From NCBI RefSeq assembly GCF_021483235.1, contig NZ_JAKEEC010000002.1, positions 62,001-126,000 on the forward strand: a stretch of 64,000 nt of DNA. The letters are read 5' to 3'. The DNA is from Arthrobacter alkaliphilus (lineage in GTDB: Bacteria > Actinomycetota > Actinomycetes > Actinomycetales > Micrococcaceae). The first letter of the stretch is position 1, and each line of letters starts with the position of its first letter. Shown here piece after piece: positions 33,843 to 42,747 of the stretch. The position numbers and the translations under genes are program-made. Below the pieces are notes generated by a model. It was given only the letters and a program-made list of their open reading frames with translations, was not told the origin of the DNA and did no database searches.

Positions 33843-35237
33843 ATGCCCGGAACCCCCGCCACGCAAACAGACGATTCAGGAACCACCACAGCCCCGGCAC
33901 TCCCCCTGTGGCCGGCGCCTTTCGCCAGCCGCCCTGTGGATGCCACGGTTACGGTTCCCGGCTCGAAGTCGCTGACCAACCGCTACCTGGTCTTGGCGGC
34001 CTTGGCCAACGGGACAAGCAGGCTGCGGGCACCTTTGCATTCGCGGGATTCCGCCCTCATGATCGCGGCCTTGCGCCAGCTTGGCGCCACCATCACCGAG
34101 GTACCGGGCGATGGAGACTACGGCCCGGATCTTGAAGTGACCCCCATCGATCCGGCGGCTGCGGCATCGGAGACCGCCATCGATTGCGGCCTGGCCGGCA
34201 CGGTCATGCGCTTTGTGCCGCCGCTTGCAGCCCTGCGCAACGGCGCTTCAGTGTTCGACGGCGATCCCCACGCACGCCTTCGACCCATGGGCACCATCAT
34301 CGAAGCGCTCCGGACACTCGGAGTGGAAGTCAGCGCGCTGGACGGGACCGCGGCGAGCTCGCTGCCGTTCAAGGTTTCCGGGACCGGCTCTGTCCGCGGT
34401 GGCCATTTGGTGATCGACGCGAGCGCTTCGTCGCAGTTCGTTTCCGCCCTGTTGCTGGTGGGCGCCCGGTTCGACGAGGGGCTGCACCTGGAGCATGTCG
34501 GCAAGCCAGTGCCGAGCCTTGACCACATCAATATGACAGTCTCGGTCCTGCGCGGCGTCGGAGTGCAGGTGGATGACTCTGTCCCGAACCATTGGCGGGT
34601 CGCCCCCGGCGTCATCCAGGCGTTCGACGAGAGGATCGAGCAGGATCTTTCCAACGCCGGTCCGTTCCTGGCCGCTGCGCTTGCCACGAAGGGAACCGTC
34701 CGGATCCCCAACTGGCCGGCAAATACCACCCAAGTCGGGGACCTCTGGCGGGACATCCTCGCCACCATGGGTGCAACGGTCACGCTGGACAACGGCACGC
34801 TGACAGTCACCGGCGGCCCGGAGATCCTTGGCGCGGACTTCGACGAAACCAGCGAGCTCGCTCCTACCGTGGCGGCACTGTGCGCCTTGGCGACCGGTCC
34901 GTCCCGGCTCACCGGCATCGCTCATCTGCGGGGACACGAAACGGACCGGCTGGCCGCCCTGGTTGCCGAAATCAACCGGCTCGGCGGGGACGCCGAGGAA
35001 ACCAGCGACGGCCTGGTCATACGCCCCGCGGCGCTGCACGCCGGCGTCGTGCACAGCTACGCGGACCACCGGATGGCCACCGCTGGCGCCATCCTGGGGC
35101 TCGCCGTCGAGGGGGTCCAGGTTGAAGACATCGCCACGACCTCCAAGACCATGCCGGAATTCCCGCACATCTGGGCTTCGATGCTCACTGCCGGTCCAGC
35201 GCCCGCAGATACCGCTTCATCGGAGACAAGCAACTGA
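33843..35237 (+). CDS. aroA: 3-phosphoshikimate 1-carboxyvinyltransferase (EPSP synthase)
   Basis: A 464-residue shikimate-pathway enzyme joining shikimate 3-phosphate and phosphoenolpyruvate. Substrate-binding stretches are VPGSKSLTNRYLVLAALANG near residue 37, DCGLAGTVMRFVPPLAAL, and C-terminal GHETDRLAALVAEINRLGG and HSYADHRMATAGAILGL. The first 25 residues are a Thr/Ala-rich extension before the fold, common in this group. It lies 6 bp after doxX and 2 bp before rsgA, within one operon. No odd features; glyphosate sensitivity cannot be judged from this reading. Confidence 0.97.
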   Translation: MPGTPATQTDDSGTTTAPALPLWPAPFASRPVDATVTVPGSKSLTNRYLVLAALANGTSRLRAPLHSRDSALMIAALRQLGATITEVPGDGDYGPDLEVTPIDPAAAASETAIDCGLAGTVMRFVPPLAALRNGASVFDGDPHARLRPMGTIIEALRTLGVEVSALDGTAASSLPFKVSGTGSVRGGHLVIDASASSQFVSALLLVGARFDEGLHLEHVGKPVPSLDHINMTVSVLRGVGVQVDDSVPNHWRVAPGVIQAFDERIEQDLSNAGPFLAAALATKGTVRIPNWPANTTQVGDLWRDILATMGATVTLDNGTLTVTGGPEILGADFDETSELAPTVAALCALATGPSRLTGIAHLRGHETDRLAALVAEINRLGGDAEETSDGLVIRPAALHAGVVHSYADHRMATAGAILGLAVEGVQVEDIATTSKTMPEFPHIWASMLTAGPAPADTASSETSN

Positions 35238-35239
35238 AG

Positions 35240-36355
35240 ATGGCTCGCGACGCACGCTCCTGGGACGAGTCCGATGTCCGGATCCGCCCCAACAAGAAGG
35301 GCACACGGCCCCGCACTAAGGACCGCCCCAGCCACGACAACGCCGTGATCGGCCGTATCATCACAGTCGACCGCGGCCGCTACACCGCGATCGTGGACGA
35401 AAACTCGGACAACGAGCGCATCGTCATTGCCGCCCGCGCCCGGGAACTCCGGCGCTCCCCCGTTGTCCCCGGAGACTTCGTGGGCCTCGTGGGCGATGTG
35501 TCCGGAGCCCCGGACACCCTCGCCCGCCTCGTGCGCGTCGAGGAGCGGAAGACGCTCCTGCGGCGCAGTGCGGACGACACGGATCCGGTCGAACGGGCCG
35601 TCGTCGCCAACGCCGACCAACTCGTGGTGGTGGTTGCGGCCGCCAACCCGGAACCGCGCACCGGATTCATCGACCGCGCCTTGGTGGCGGCGTACGACGC
35701 CGGAATCGAGCCGCTGCTGCTCGTCACCAAAGCGGATGTCAAGGATCCGACGGAGCTACTCGCCAATTACGTGAGCCTCGGTTTCCCCGTCATCATCAGT
35801 CGAACGGCCGACGCAGGCGCCTCCGGCATCGACGCCCGGTCCGACGACGGGCTCTCCGCCCGCCTCGACAGTGACGCCGTCGGCCAATTGCGGAACTACC
35901 TCGACGGCAAGGTCACCGTACTCCTGGGCCACTCCGGCGTCGGGAAATCCACCATGGTGAACGCCCTCACCGGCGCCGAACGCGCCACGGGCGGGGTCAA
36001 CGCCGTGACCGGGCGCGGTCGCCACACCTCGTCCTCCGCCCTTGCGCTGAAGCTGAGCGACGCCCCCGGCGGAAGCTGGATCATCGATACACCCGGGATC
36101 CGTTCCTTCGGCCTGGCCCACGTGAACCCGGACCGCATCCTGCACGCCTTCCCGGACCTGGAACCGGGAACGGAAAGGTGCGAGCGGGGCTGCAAGCACG
36201 ATGCCTCCGCAGTTCGATGCGGACTGGATTCATGGGTCGCGGAGGGCCATGCGGGCGAGTCAGGCCCGGCCCGCCTGGCCTCGTTGCGCCGGCTCCTCGG
36301 CGCTGACCCGCGCATGGAAGCCCAAGAGACGAAGGAACTGGGCACCGTCAACTGA
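35240..36355 (+). CDS. rsgA: Ribosome small subunit-dependent GTPase RsgA
   Basis: A 371-residue circularly permuted GTPase that tests late 30S assembly. An OB-fold at residues 30-110 (VIGRIITVDRGRYTAIVDE) is followed by G motifs in the order G4 (TKAD), G1 (GHSGVGKST) and G3 (DTPG). A zinc-finger region CERGCKHDASAVRCGL lies near residue 315. It is 2 bp after aroA. The basic N-terminus (SDVRIRPNKKGTRPRTKDRP) is typical of the actinobacterial form. Confidence 0.95.
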   Translation: MARDARSWDESDVRIRPNKKGTRPRTKDRPSHDNAVIGRIITVDRGRYTAIVDENSDNERIVIAARARELRRSPVVPGDFVGLVGDVSGAPDTLARLVRVEERKTLLRRSADDTDPVERAVVANADQLVVVVAAANPEPRTGFIDRALVAAYDAGIEPLLLVTKADVKDPTELLANYVSLGFPVIISRTADAGASGIDARSDDGLSARLDSDAVGQLRNYLDGKVTVLLGHSGVGKSTMVNALTGAERATGGVNAVTGRGRHTSSSALALKLSDAPGGSWIIDTPGIRSFGLAHVNPDRILHAFPDLEPGTERCERGCKHDASAVRCGLDSWVAEGHAGESGPARLASLRRLLGADPRMEAQETKELGTVN

Positions 36356-36426
36356 CGGTCAACTAACTGCGCAGTTTGCAGCGCTACATCCCCGGCTCAC
36401 CGGCGAATAGACGGTAGTTTGGAACC

Positions 36427-37239
36427 ATGACCCAACCCGATTCGCGCTACAACGACGACCTGCGGCTGGCACACGTCCTGGCCGACTCCGTCGATTCCCT
36501 AACCATGGAGCGGTTCAAGGCACTGGACCTCCAGGTAGAGACCAAACCCGACCTGAGCCCGGTCACCGATGCCGACAAAGCCGCCGAGGAAGCAATCCGC
36601 GGGCAGCTCTCCCGTTCCCGCCCCCGCGACGCCGTCCTCGGGGAGGAGTTCGGCAGCTCGGGCCACGGCTCGAGGCGTTGGATCATCGATCCCATCGACG
36701 GGACCAAGAACTTCGTGCGAGGCGTGCCCGTCTGGGCCACGCTCATCGCACTTGTGGACGAAGGCGAGGTAGTGGTCGGGCTTGTGAGCGCTCCAGCCCT
36801 CGGCAAGCGTTGGTGGGCGGCCAAGGGCTCGGGCGCCTACATGGGCCGGTCGCTGGCCGCGGCCACCCGGTTGAGGGTTTCCAACGTGTCCCGGCTTGAA
36901 GACGCCTCGCTTTCCTACTCCGAGCTTTCCGAGTGGAAGCAGCACGGCAAGCTGGATGACTTCCTGGGCCTTGAGAACGATGTGTGGCGCAGCCGTGCGT
37001 ACGGCGATTTCTGGTCCTACTGCCTCGTGGCTGAAGGGGCAGTGGACATCGCCGCCGAACCCGAGCTCCAGGTCTACGACATGGCCGCCTTGGTCCCCAT
37101 CGTGACCGAGGCCGGCGGACGCTTCACATCCCTGGATGGCGCGGATGGGCCTTTCGGCGGAAACGCCGTCGCCACCAACTCGATCCTGCACTCCGAGGTC
37201 CTCAAGAGGCTCAACCCCGAGCTCGACGACCTACTCTGA
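36427..37239 (+). CDS. hisN: Histidinol-phosphatase HisN (inositol monophosphatase fold)
   Basis: A 270-residue metal-dependent phosphatase for the last-but-one step of histidine synthesis in actinobacteria. Metal ligands are seen in [10 protein letters not shown] (Glu near residue 75), [12 protein letters not shown] (the Asp-Pro-Ile-Asp-Gly-Thr motif) and the C-terminal [18 protein letters not shown]. HisN and inositol monophosphatase are hard to tell apart by sequence; the N-terminal [22 protein letters not shown] matches corynebacterial HisN as I recall it. It follows rsgA by 71 bp and ends the operon before a strong terminator. Confidence 0.9.
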   Translation: MTQPDSRYNDDLRLAHVLADSVDSLTMERFKALDLQVETKPDLSPVTDADKAAEEAIRGQLSRSRPRDAVLGEEFGSSGHGSRRWIIDPIDGTKNFVRGVPVWATLIALVDEGEVVVGLVSAPALGKRWWAAKGSGAYMGRSLAAATRLRVSNVSRLEDASLSYSELSEWKQHGKLDDFLGLENDVWRSRAYGDFWSYCLVAEGAVDIAAEPELQVYDMAALVPIVTEAGGRFTSLDGADGPFGGNAVATNSILHSEVLKRLNPELDDLL

Positions 37240-37264
37240 CGCCCCTTTCCCTGAATAAACAACG

Positions 37265-37300
37265 GCGGACGCCCCTCTTTGGGGGCGTCCGCTACTTTTT
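37265..37300 (+). terminator. Rho-independent terminator after hisN
   Basis: An 11-bp stem GCGGACGCCCC / GGGGCGTCCGC with a short loop, followed by TACTTTTTC, 25 bp after the hisN stop. Confidence 0.93.
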
Positions 37301-37398
37301 CTTCGACGAAAGGCGCATTTTTCCGGCGGTGTAACAATCGGCTTAACAATCGCCGGCCACGTTGGAACGAGCCTCGCCGGTGTCCTAGTCTCTTTACA

Positions 37399-37536
37399 GG
37401 TCACGAGTGCCAGCGCGAAACCCCGGTTTGCTGGCCGGCAACCCTCCATCGCGGCGGGGTGCCCCGGGTGACGACCCGGCCGGTCCGGAACGGATACGGC
37501 AAGCGCGGACCCCCTGTACGCAGGGGTCCCTCTTGA
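37399..37536 (+). ncRNA. SAM-IV riboswitch
   Basis: The leader from GGTCACGAGTGCCAGC through CCGGTTTGCTGGCCGGCAAC, CGGCGGGGTGCCCCGG and GGTGACGACC matches the SAM-IV aptamer (RF00634), the actinobacterial S-adenosylmethionine sensor. A further hairpin GGACCCC/GGGGTCC (about 37505-37531) just before the ribosome-binding site GAGTGAGG is the likely expression platform, acting on translation start. It controls the class V aminotransferase-fold gene at 37547. Assigned from remembered consensus, not from a covariance search. Confidence 0.85.
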
Positions 37537-37546
37537 GTGAGGTCCC

Positions 37547-38959
37547 ATGAGCACAGCCACCTTTACGTCCCACGCTCTTCCGCTGGACGACGACGCCGTA
37601 CAGCAGCTTTCCCGGGCATCGCGCCCCTTGGCCGCGGTGACGGGAGCGGAGTTGCAGGCGCCCCTGATCCAAGGCGGCCACATTCGCTACGCCAACCTTG
37701 ACTATGGCGCGTCAGCCCCTGCCCTGACGGTTGTTTCCGCTTACCTCAACGAGATCCTGCCGTACTACGCGAGCGTCCACCGCGGCGCAGGCTACGCCTC
37801 TCAAATCAGCACCTCGGTCTACGAAAATGCCCGCAACATCGTCCGCGGCTTTGTTGGCGGGCGGCCGGACGATGCCGTCATTTTCACGCGCAACACCACC
37901 GATTCGCTCAACCTCCTGGCCGGCTGCCTGCCAGTTTCGGACGCCAAGCACGCTGGCGAGGTCCTCTACTTGGACATCGAGCACCACGCCAACCTCCTGC
38001 CGTGGCAAGGCGTCCCCCACAGAAGCATTGTTGCGGCCGAAACCTTGTCTGAGACTGTGGCCACCGTCCGCACGGCGCTGTCCCAGGGCGGAGTGAGCCT
38101 CCTCGCAGTCACCGGCGCGTCGAACGTGACCGGCGAAATCCTGCCCATCACGGAGCTCGCCGCCTTGGCCCATGAATTCGGGGCACGGATTGTGGTGGAC
38201 GCGGCGCAACTCGCCCCGCACCGCCGTATCGACATCGCCGGCGCGGAGATCGACTACTTGGTGTTCTCCGGGCACAAGCTTTATGCGCCCTTCGGCGCCG
38301 GTGTCCTGGTGGGCCGCCCCGACTGGCTCGACGCCGGCACGCCGCACCTTGCAGGAGGCGGCGCCGTCCGGGAAGCGCGCCTTGATTCCGTCAGCTGGGC
38401 CACGGGACCGGCCAGGCATGAAGGAGGCTCGCCGAATGTGCTCGGCGCGGCCACCCTCGCCCGGGCCACGCAGGTCATCGCCGCCCTTGACCACGATGAA
38501 TGGCACGCCCACGAGGCCGCCATCCGCTCACACCTCGTGGACGGCCTCAAGCAAATCGATGGCGTGACCGTGCACCAGATCTTCAGCGACACCAACCCGC
38601 AGGACACCATCGGCGTCGTGAACTTCTCGCTCCAAGGCTACGACGCCGGACTTGTGGCGGCTTATCTTGCGGCCGAACACGGCATCGGACTGCGCGACGG
38701 ACGCTTTTGCGCGCACCCGCTGCTCAAGCGCCTCGGCCTTCCCTCCGGATCCCTTCGAGCCAGTTTCGGCCTGGGATCACGCTTGGAAGACGCCACCCGC
38801 CTGATCGCGGGCATCGAGGCGCTCAAGAGCAATGGCCTCGGATGGGACTACGTCGTGGATGCCGGCCGTTGGGTGCCCGCGAACGACCACCGCAGCTACC
38901 CCGAGTGGGCTCCCAACACTCCCGGGACCGCGGGAGCCGCTCCCTGCACCACCGACTGA
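37547..38959 (+). CDS. Class V aminotransferase-fold PLP enzyme (cysteine desulfurase-like)
   Basis: A 470-residue fold-type I PLP enzyme. The cofactor lysine is in FSGHKLYAPFGAGVLVGRP, the pyridine-binding Asp in VVDAAQLAPHRRIDI, and FTRNTTDSLNLLAG binds phosphate. It resembles the cysteine desulfurase/isopenicillin-epimerase-like group, but no catalytic-loop Cys is evident in the usual place, so it may not be a true desulfurase. Control by a SAM-IV riboswitch implies a role in sulfur amino acid or methyl-cycle metabolism. No operon partner: the next gene starts 51 bp later with its own ribosome-binding site. Confidence 0.88.
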   Translation: MSTATFTSHALPLDDDAVQQLSRASRPLAAVTGAELQAPLIQGGHIRYANLDYGASAPALTVVSAYLNEILPYYASVHRGAGYASQISTSVYENARNIVRGFVGGRPDDAVIFTRNTTDSLNLLAGCLPVSDAKHAGEVLYLDIEHHANLLPWQGVPHRSIVAAETLSETVATVRTALSQGGVSLLAVTGASNVTGEILPITELAALAHEFGARIVVDAAQLAPHRRIDIAGAEIDYLVFSGHKLYAPFGAGVLVGRPDWLDAGTPHLAGGGAVREARLDSVSWATGPARHEGGSPNVLGAATLARATQVIAALDHDEWHAHEAAIRSHLVDGLKQIDGVTVHQIFSDTNPQDTIGVVNFSLQGYDAGLVAAYLAAEHGIGLRDGRFCAHPLLKRLGLPSGSLRASFGLGSRLEDATRLIAGIEALKSNGLGWDYVVDAGRWVPANDHRSYPEWAPNTPGTAGAAPCTTD

Positions 38960-39010
38960 TTGCGGTAGATTCGTAGGGTATTTTTTCCTGTCCTGCGAAG
39001 GAGTCTCCGC

Positions 39011-39787
39011 GTGGCCCCGCGACCCAAAGGCACGTCAGCCGGTCCCAAGCTCTACGAGGAACGGCGCCTTGAACTCGGCCAAAGTTTCCAGGACGGCGGA
39101 GAACACTATGACCGTGTCCGGCCGGGATACCCTGCGGATTCGGCCGACTGGCTGCTGCCGAAAGACGCGCGGGACGCGGCAGACATCGGCGCCGGCACCG
39201 GCAAGTTCACGGCGCTCCTCGTCGAACGCGGGCTCGCGGTGTCCGCGGTGGACCCTTCCACGGACATGCTCGCGCAGCTGCGCAAAACGTATCCACAAGT
39301 GAACGCCCTGGAGGGCACGGCCGAGGCAACCGGGCTGGCGGACTCAGCATTCGACGTCGTCAGCGTTGCCCAGGCCTGGCACTGGTGCGACCCCCTCGCA
39401 GCCAGCACCGAGATCGCGCGGATCCTTCGGCCCCAGGGTGTGATCGGCTTGATCTGGAACCAGCTGGACACCTCCGTGCCGTGGGTCCATCGCCTGTCCC
39501 GCATCATGCATGCCGGCGATGTCCACAAACCGGACTTCCGGCCTGTGGTGGGTCCTGAGTTCACCGGCCTCGAAAGGCACGTGACGCGCTGGGAGGATCC
39601 GGTGACTCCGGCCGATATCCTCGAACTCGTGAAATCGCGCAGCTACTACTTGAGGGCGAATGACGCCACCCGGGCCAAGGTCATGGACAATCTTCAGTGG
39701 TACCTCTTCGAACATCTGGGCCATGCCGAGGGCGAGGTCATCCAGCTGCCCTACCTCACGCAGAGCTGGCGGGCACGCAAGGCCTGA
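39011..39787 (+). CDS. Class I SAM-dependent methyltransferase
   Basis: A 258-residue methyltransferase. Motif I is ADIGAGTGKFTALLVERG, motif II VSAVDPSTDMLAQL, and post-II FDVVSVAQAWHWCDP is the UbiE/TrmR-like Methyltransf_11 pattern. The GTG start is preceded by GAAGGAG at good spacing, giving MAPRPKGTSAGPKLYEERR. Substrate unknown. Its position after a SAM-IV-controlled gene may be chance, though read-through would place it under the same control. Confidence 0.9.
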   Translation: MAPRPKGTSAGPKLYEERRLELGQSFQDGGEHYDRVRPGYPADSADWLLPKDARDAADIGAGTGKFTALLVERGLAVSAVDPSTDMLAQLRKTYPQVNALEGTAEATGLADSAFDVVSVAQAWHWCDPLAASTEIARILRPQGVIGLIWNQLDTSVPWVHRLSRIMHAGDVHKPDFRPVVGPEFTGLERHVTRWEDPVTPADILELVKSRSYYLRANDATRAKVMDNLQWYLFEHLGHAEGEVIQLPYLTQSWRARKA

Positions 39788-39816
39788 TGCGGCCTGTTCA
39801 CGATAGGCTTGGAACC

Positions 39817-40530
39817 GTGAAGACCAGTGCGCCCTCCTCCTCGATCGAGGACTACGTCAAGGTCATCTACTCCTATACGGAGTGGCAGGACAAACCCATC
39901 ACGTCCTCACAGCTCGCGCAGCGGCTCGGGGTGGCCAATTCCTCCGTCTCGGAAATGGTCCGCAAGCTCAAGGACCAAGGCCTCGTGGACCACCAGCCGT
40001 ACAGCGCCATTACCTTGACCCCCCGGGGCATGCGGCTTGCCCTTGGCATGGTCCGCAGGCACCGCCTGATCGAAACCTACCTCGTCAGGGAACTGGGCTA
40101 CAGCTGGGACGAGGTCCATGACGAGGCCGAGATGCTCGAGCACGCGGTCTCGGACACCTTCATCGATCGCATGGCCGCCAAGCTGGGCAATCCCGGACGC
40201 GATCCGCATGGTGACCCCATCCCCGCGGCGGACGGTTCGGTGAGCCTGCCGCATGCCCACCGCATGATCGAGCTCGACGACGGCCATTCCGGGAAGATCA
40301 CGCGGATCAGCGACGAAAACCCGGAGTTGCTGAGGTACTTGTCCGCAGAGGATATCGACCTCGACGCCACCGTCCAGGTAATCGGCCGCAAACCGTTCGG
40401 TGGTGCCCTGGTGGTCCGGATCGGGAAGGGTGCGGGCAGCCGCGACTACGATCTCGCGGACGAGGTCGCCTCGGCACTTTGGGTGGCTACCGACAGGAAA
40501 CACGAAGGCTGCGTCCTCGCGGACCGCTGA
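39817..40530 (+). CDS. DtxR family metal-dependent regulator (MntR/IdeR-like)
   Basis: A 237-residue regulator with an N-terminal DtxR winged helix (SIEDYVKVIYSYTEWQDKPITSSQLAQRLGVANSSVSEMVRKLKDQGLVDH), a dimerisation and metal domain (HRLIETYLVRELGYSWDEVHDEAEMLEHAVSD with the His/Glu/Cys-type ligands) and a C-terminal FeoA/SH3-like domain. GTG start, giving MKTSAPSSSIEDY. The Asp, Glu and His ligand pattern suggests manganese (MntR) more than iron, but the metal is not certain. It follows the methyltransferase gene by 29 bp. Confidence 0.92.
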   Translation: MKTSAPSSSIEDYVKVIYSYTEWQDKPITSSQLAQRLGVANSSVSEMVRKLKDQGLVDHQPYSAITLTPRGMRLALGMVRRHRLIETYLVRELGYSWDEVHDEAEMLEHAVSDTFIDRMAAKLGNPGRDPHGDPIPAADGSVSLPHAHRMIELDDGHSGKITRISDENPELLRYLSAEDIDLDATVQVIGRKPFGGALVVRIGKGAGSRDYDLADEVASALWVATDRKHEGCVLADR

Positions 40531-40538
40531 CGAACCTG

Positions 40539-41984
40539 TCAGCCGCGCCGGGCGGCCGTGCCGCCGTCGTCGGGCGCTTGCCCTTCCGGAGAGTCCGCTG
40601 CCGCAGTGCCCAGCACCGGATTCCGGATCCCGACAGCGGATGCCACCGCCCCGAGGAAGAACAATGCGGCCGTGACCACCACGGCGTTCATGAGGCCTTG
40701 GCGGCTGAAGACCGGGCCGATGATGAGCCCTGCGAACGCGATGCAGATGAGCCCGGCGATACGGGCAACGGCGTTGTTCACCGCGGAACCAATCCCCGCC
40801 TCTTCGGTGGGTACCGCGCCGAGGATAGCCGCGGTGAGGGGCGCCACCAAGGTGCTCAGGCCGATGCCGAAGACTAGCTGCCCGGGCAACACTTGCGTCC
40901 AGTAGTTCAACGGCTCCTGGACGGCCAAGGTCATGAGGAAACCAATTCCGCAAATGAAGGGTCCGGCTGTCATGAACCACCGTGGACCGTATTTGCCGGC
41001 CAGTCCGCCGAAGAAGGAGGCCGTGAGCATCAGGAGGACGGTCGCGGGGAGCAACGCGATGCCCGCTGTGGTGGCTTTCATCCCGCCCACTTGCTGCAAG
41101 TAGATGCCCACGGAGAAGAAGCCCAGCGACAGGGCGCCGTAAATGGCGAGCGTGGCTATGTTTCCCCAGCCGAAATTTCGAATGCCGAAGAGCCTCAAGG
41201 GCAGCATCGGCTCCGGGGTCCGGGCTTCATGGACCAGGAAGAGGGCCAGGCCGACGGCACCGACGGCGAGAGGCATCCAGACCACCATGTTGCTCCAGCC
41301 CATGCGGCCTTGTTCGATAAACGCGTAGACCGGACCACCGAGTCCCACCATGGCCAGGAATGCGCCGAGGTAGTCGATGTTCTTGCTCGTGTCGGTGGCG
41401 GCATCGGACTTACGCAGCCCGGCGAGGATCGGCCAGACGGCGACGGCCGGAATGACGTTGATGAAGAAGATGACGCGCCAGGACAGCAGATCGACCGATG
41501 CGCCGCCGATCAGCGGCGCGACGATGGCGGCCGCGCTGGTCCAACCGGACCATTGGCCGATTGCCTTGGACTGCGCGGGCCCGGAGAAGAACGTGACGAT
41601 CATGGCAAGCGAACTTGGGACCAGAAGCGCACCGGCGATCCCCTGGAGTGCCCGCGAGACCACCAGCACCTCGCCGTTCCACGCCAGGCCGCACGTGATG
41701 GAGGTGAGGGTGAACCCGGCGAGTCCCCATTCCAGGATGCGTGCACGGCCGAAGTGGTCGGAGAGGGAGCCGGCGACCAGGATCAGCGCGCCCAAGGTCA
41801 ACAGGTAGGCATCCACCACCCATTGCTGGATGACAAGGCCGCCACCGAGCTCCCGGCCAATCGCGGGGAGTGCGAGGTTCACCACGAAGCCGTCCAAAAT
41901 GGCGATGAAGGAAGCCACGATAGCCACAACGAGGACCCGCTTTTGGAGCGGGGTGCTTGGCACCAGGGCCGGTGCGTCGGTCAT
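40539..41984 (-). CDS. MFS drug/metabolite exporter (DHA2 type)
   Basis: A 481-residue major facilitator with 14 predicted membrane helices, as in the EmrB/QacA (DHA2) group. Motif A-like SGSLSDHFGRARILEWGLAG appears here as AGSLSDHFGRARILE near residue 75, and motif C-like WRVIFFINVIPAVAV near residue 165. Start with VLVVAIVASFIAILDGFVVNLALPAIGREL is typical. Probably a proton-coupled exporter of unknown substrate. It converges on the DtxR-type gene (8 bp between stops). Confidence 0.93.
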   Translation of the reverse strand: MTDAPALVPSTPLQKRVLVVAIVASFIAILDGFVVNLALPAIGRELGGGLVIQQWVVDAYLLTLGALILVAGSLSDHFGRARILEWGLAGFTLTSITCGLAWNGEVLVVSRALQGIAGALLVPSSLAMIVTFFSGPAQSKAIGQWSGWTSAAAIVAPLIGGASVDLLSWRVIFFINVIPAVAVWPILAGLRKSDAATDTSKNIDYLGAFLAMVGLGGPVYAFIEQGRMGWSNMVVWMPLAVGAVGLALFLVHEARTPEPMLPLRLFGIRNFGWGNIATLAIYGALSLGFFSVGIYLQQVGGMKATTAGIALLPATVLLMLTASFFGGLAGKYGPRWFMTAGPFICGIGFLMTLAVQEPLNYWTQVLPGQLVFGIGLSTLVAPLTAAILGAVPTEEAGIGSAVNNAVARIAGLICIAFAGLIIGPVFSRQGLMNAVVVTAALFFLGAVASAVGIRNPVLGTAAADSPEGQAPDDGGTAARRG

Positions 41985-42067
41985 GGGGACAGCCTACGCC
42001 TGGGTGCGCTTGCCCGTTCGAATTCCTGCGCGATCCTGCCCCGGCGAATGTCCCGTATCGTTGAACG

Positions 42068-42448
42068 GTGATCAGCAGACGTGACGCCGCACTGGCCCTT
42101 GATATTTCGATGGAAATGGCCCAGCGCCACGGCATCCCTGCGCGGCTTTCGGAAGCCGAACTGAACGAACTGCAGGACAATCCGCCGCCGTGGCTCGTCC
42201 AATCCCGCGCCAACCGTACCGGCAAGCGTCCTGTGTGGGTGCACTTGAGCTGCGTCGTCTGCGGTTACACCGAGGCCGTTCGTCCGAAGAAGTGGTGGCC
42301 GGAGTTCACCTACGTCTTCTGCGGCCACCACCGGAACAGCGAGGTTCCCGGGATCCTGCCTGGCGAAGTCCGCACCGAGTACGAAGGAATCGGATCGCGG
42401 TTCGTGGGCGTTGTGGACGTCCCGGCGTCGGGTTCGGGCGCCGGTTGA
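42068..42448 (+). CDS. Conserved small protein with possible zinc site
   Basis: A 126-residue soluble protein. The middle part WVHLSCVVCGYTEAVRPKKW followed by WPEFTYVFCGHH has a CxxC pair and a later CxHH, which could bind one zinc. No known domain name is recognised. The GTG start gives MISRRDAALALDISMEMAQRHG. It is divergent from the MFS exporter gene. Similar proteins are, from memory, present across Micrococcaceae as hypothetical proteins. Confidence 0.75.
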   Translation: MISRRDAALALDISMEMAQRHGIPARLSEAELNELQDNPPPWLVQSRANRTGKRPVWVHLSCVVCGYTEAVRPKKWWPEFTYVFCGHHRNSEVPGILPGEVRTEYEGIGSRFVGVVDVPASGSGAG

Positions 42449-42478
42449 TTTCGGGTGAAACAGGCGTAACTTACAAGG

Positions 42479-42524
42479 AGAGGGTCTCTCAGGACCCTCT
42501 TTGCAGGATCTTAGGGCAGATCCT
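42479..42524 (+). promoter_or_regulatory. Two adjacent hairpins in the leader of the 46-residue protein gene
   Basis: AGAGGGTC/GACCCTCT (42479-42486/42493-42500) is followed by AGGATCT/AGATCCT (42505-42511/42518-42524). The first, with TTTG after it, could terminate the upstream gene; the second precedes the start codon by 17 bp. Confidence 0.4.
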
Positions 42525-42541
42525 TAGTTAGGGAGCATGAC

Positions 42542-42682
42542 ATGCCTGACAAAGCGCCTCACCAGCACGAGACGAAGAAGAGCATCAAGACCATCAAGGA
42601 GAAACGGGCAGTGAAGCGTGCCAAGCACGAGTCCGATGCCGCTGCTGATCCGGTGGCCCACTTGAGGATGCGGAAGAAGTAG
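42542..42682 (+). CDS. Small basic conserved protein
   Basis: A 46-residue, Lys/Arg/His-rich frame: MPDKAPHQHETKKSIKTIKE, then KRAVKRAKHE and a tail DPVAHLRMRKK. GGGAG lies about nine bases before the ATG and a good terminator follows the stop, so it is a self-contained transcription unit. I recall close relatives in Arthrobacter annotated as hypothetical. The charge suggests nucleic-acid or ribosome binding, which is only a guess. Confidence 0.7.
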   Translation: MPDKAPHQHETKKSIKTIKEKRAVKRAKHESDAAADPVAHLRMRKK

Positions 42683-42683
42683 C

Positions 42684-42718
42684 AAAAAAAGCCGGTGCCA
42701 CCGTGGCGCCGGCTTTTT
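42684..42718. terminator. Bidirectional terminator
   Basis: AAAAAAA, then GCCGGTGCCAC / GTGGCGCCGGC stem, then TTTTT. It serves the small basic gene on plus and the HtrA-like gene on minus. Confidence 0.92.
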
Positions 42719-42747
42719 AGCGGACGGGTTCCGTCATGGCCGCGCTC

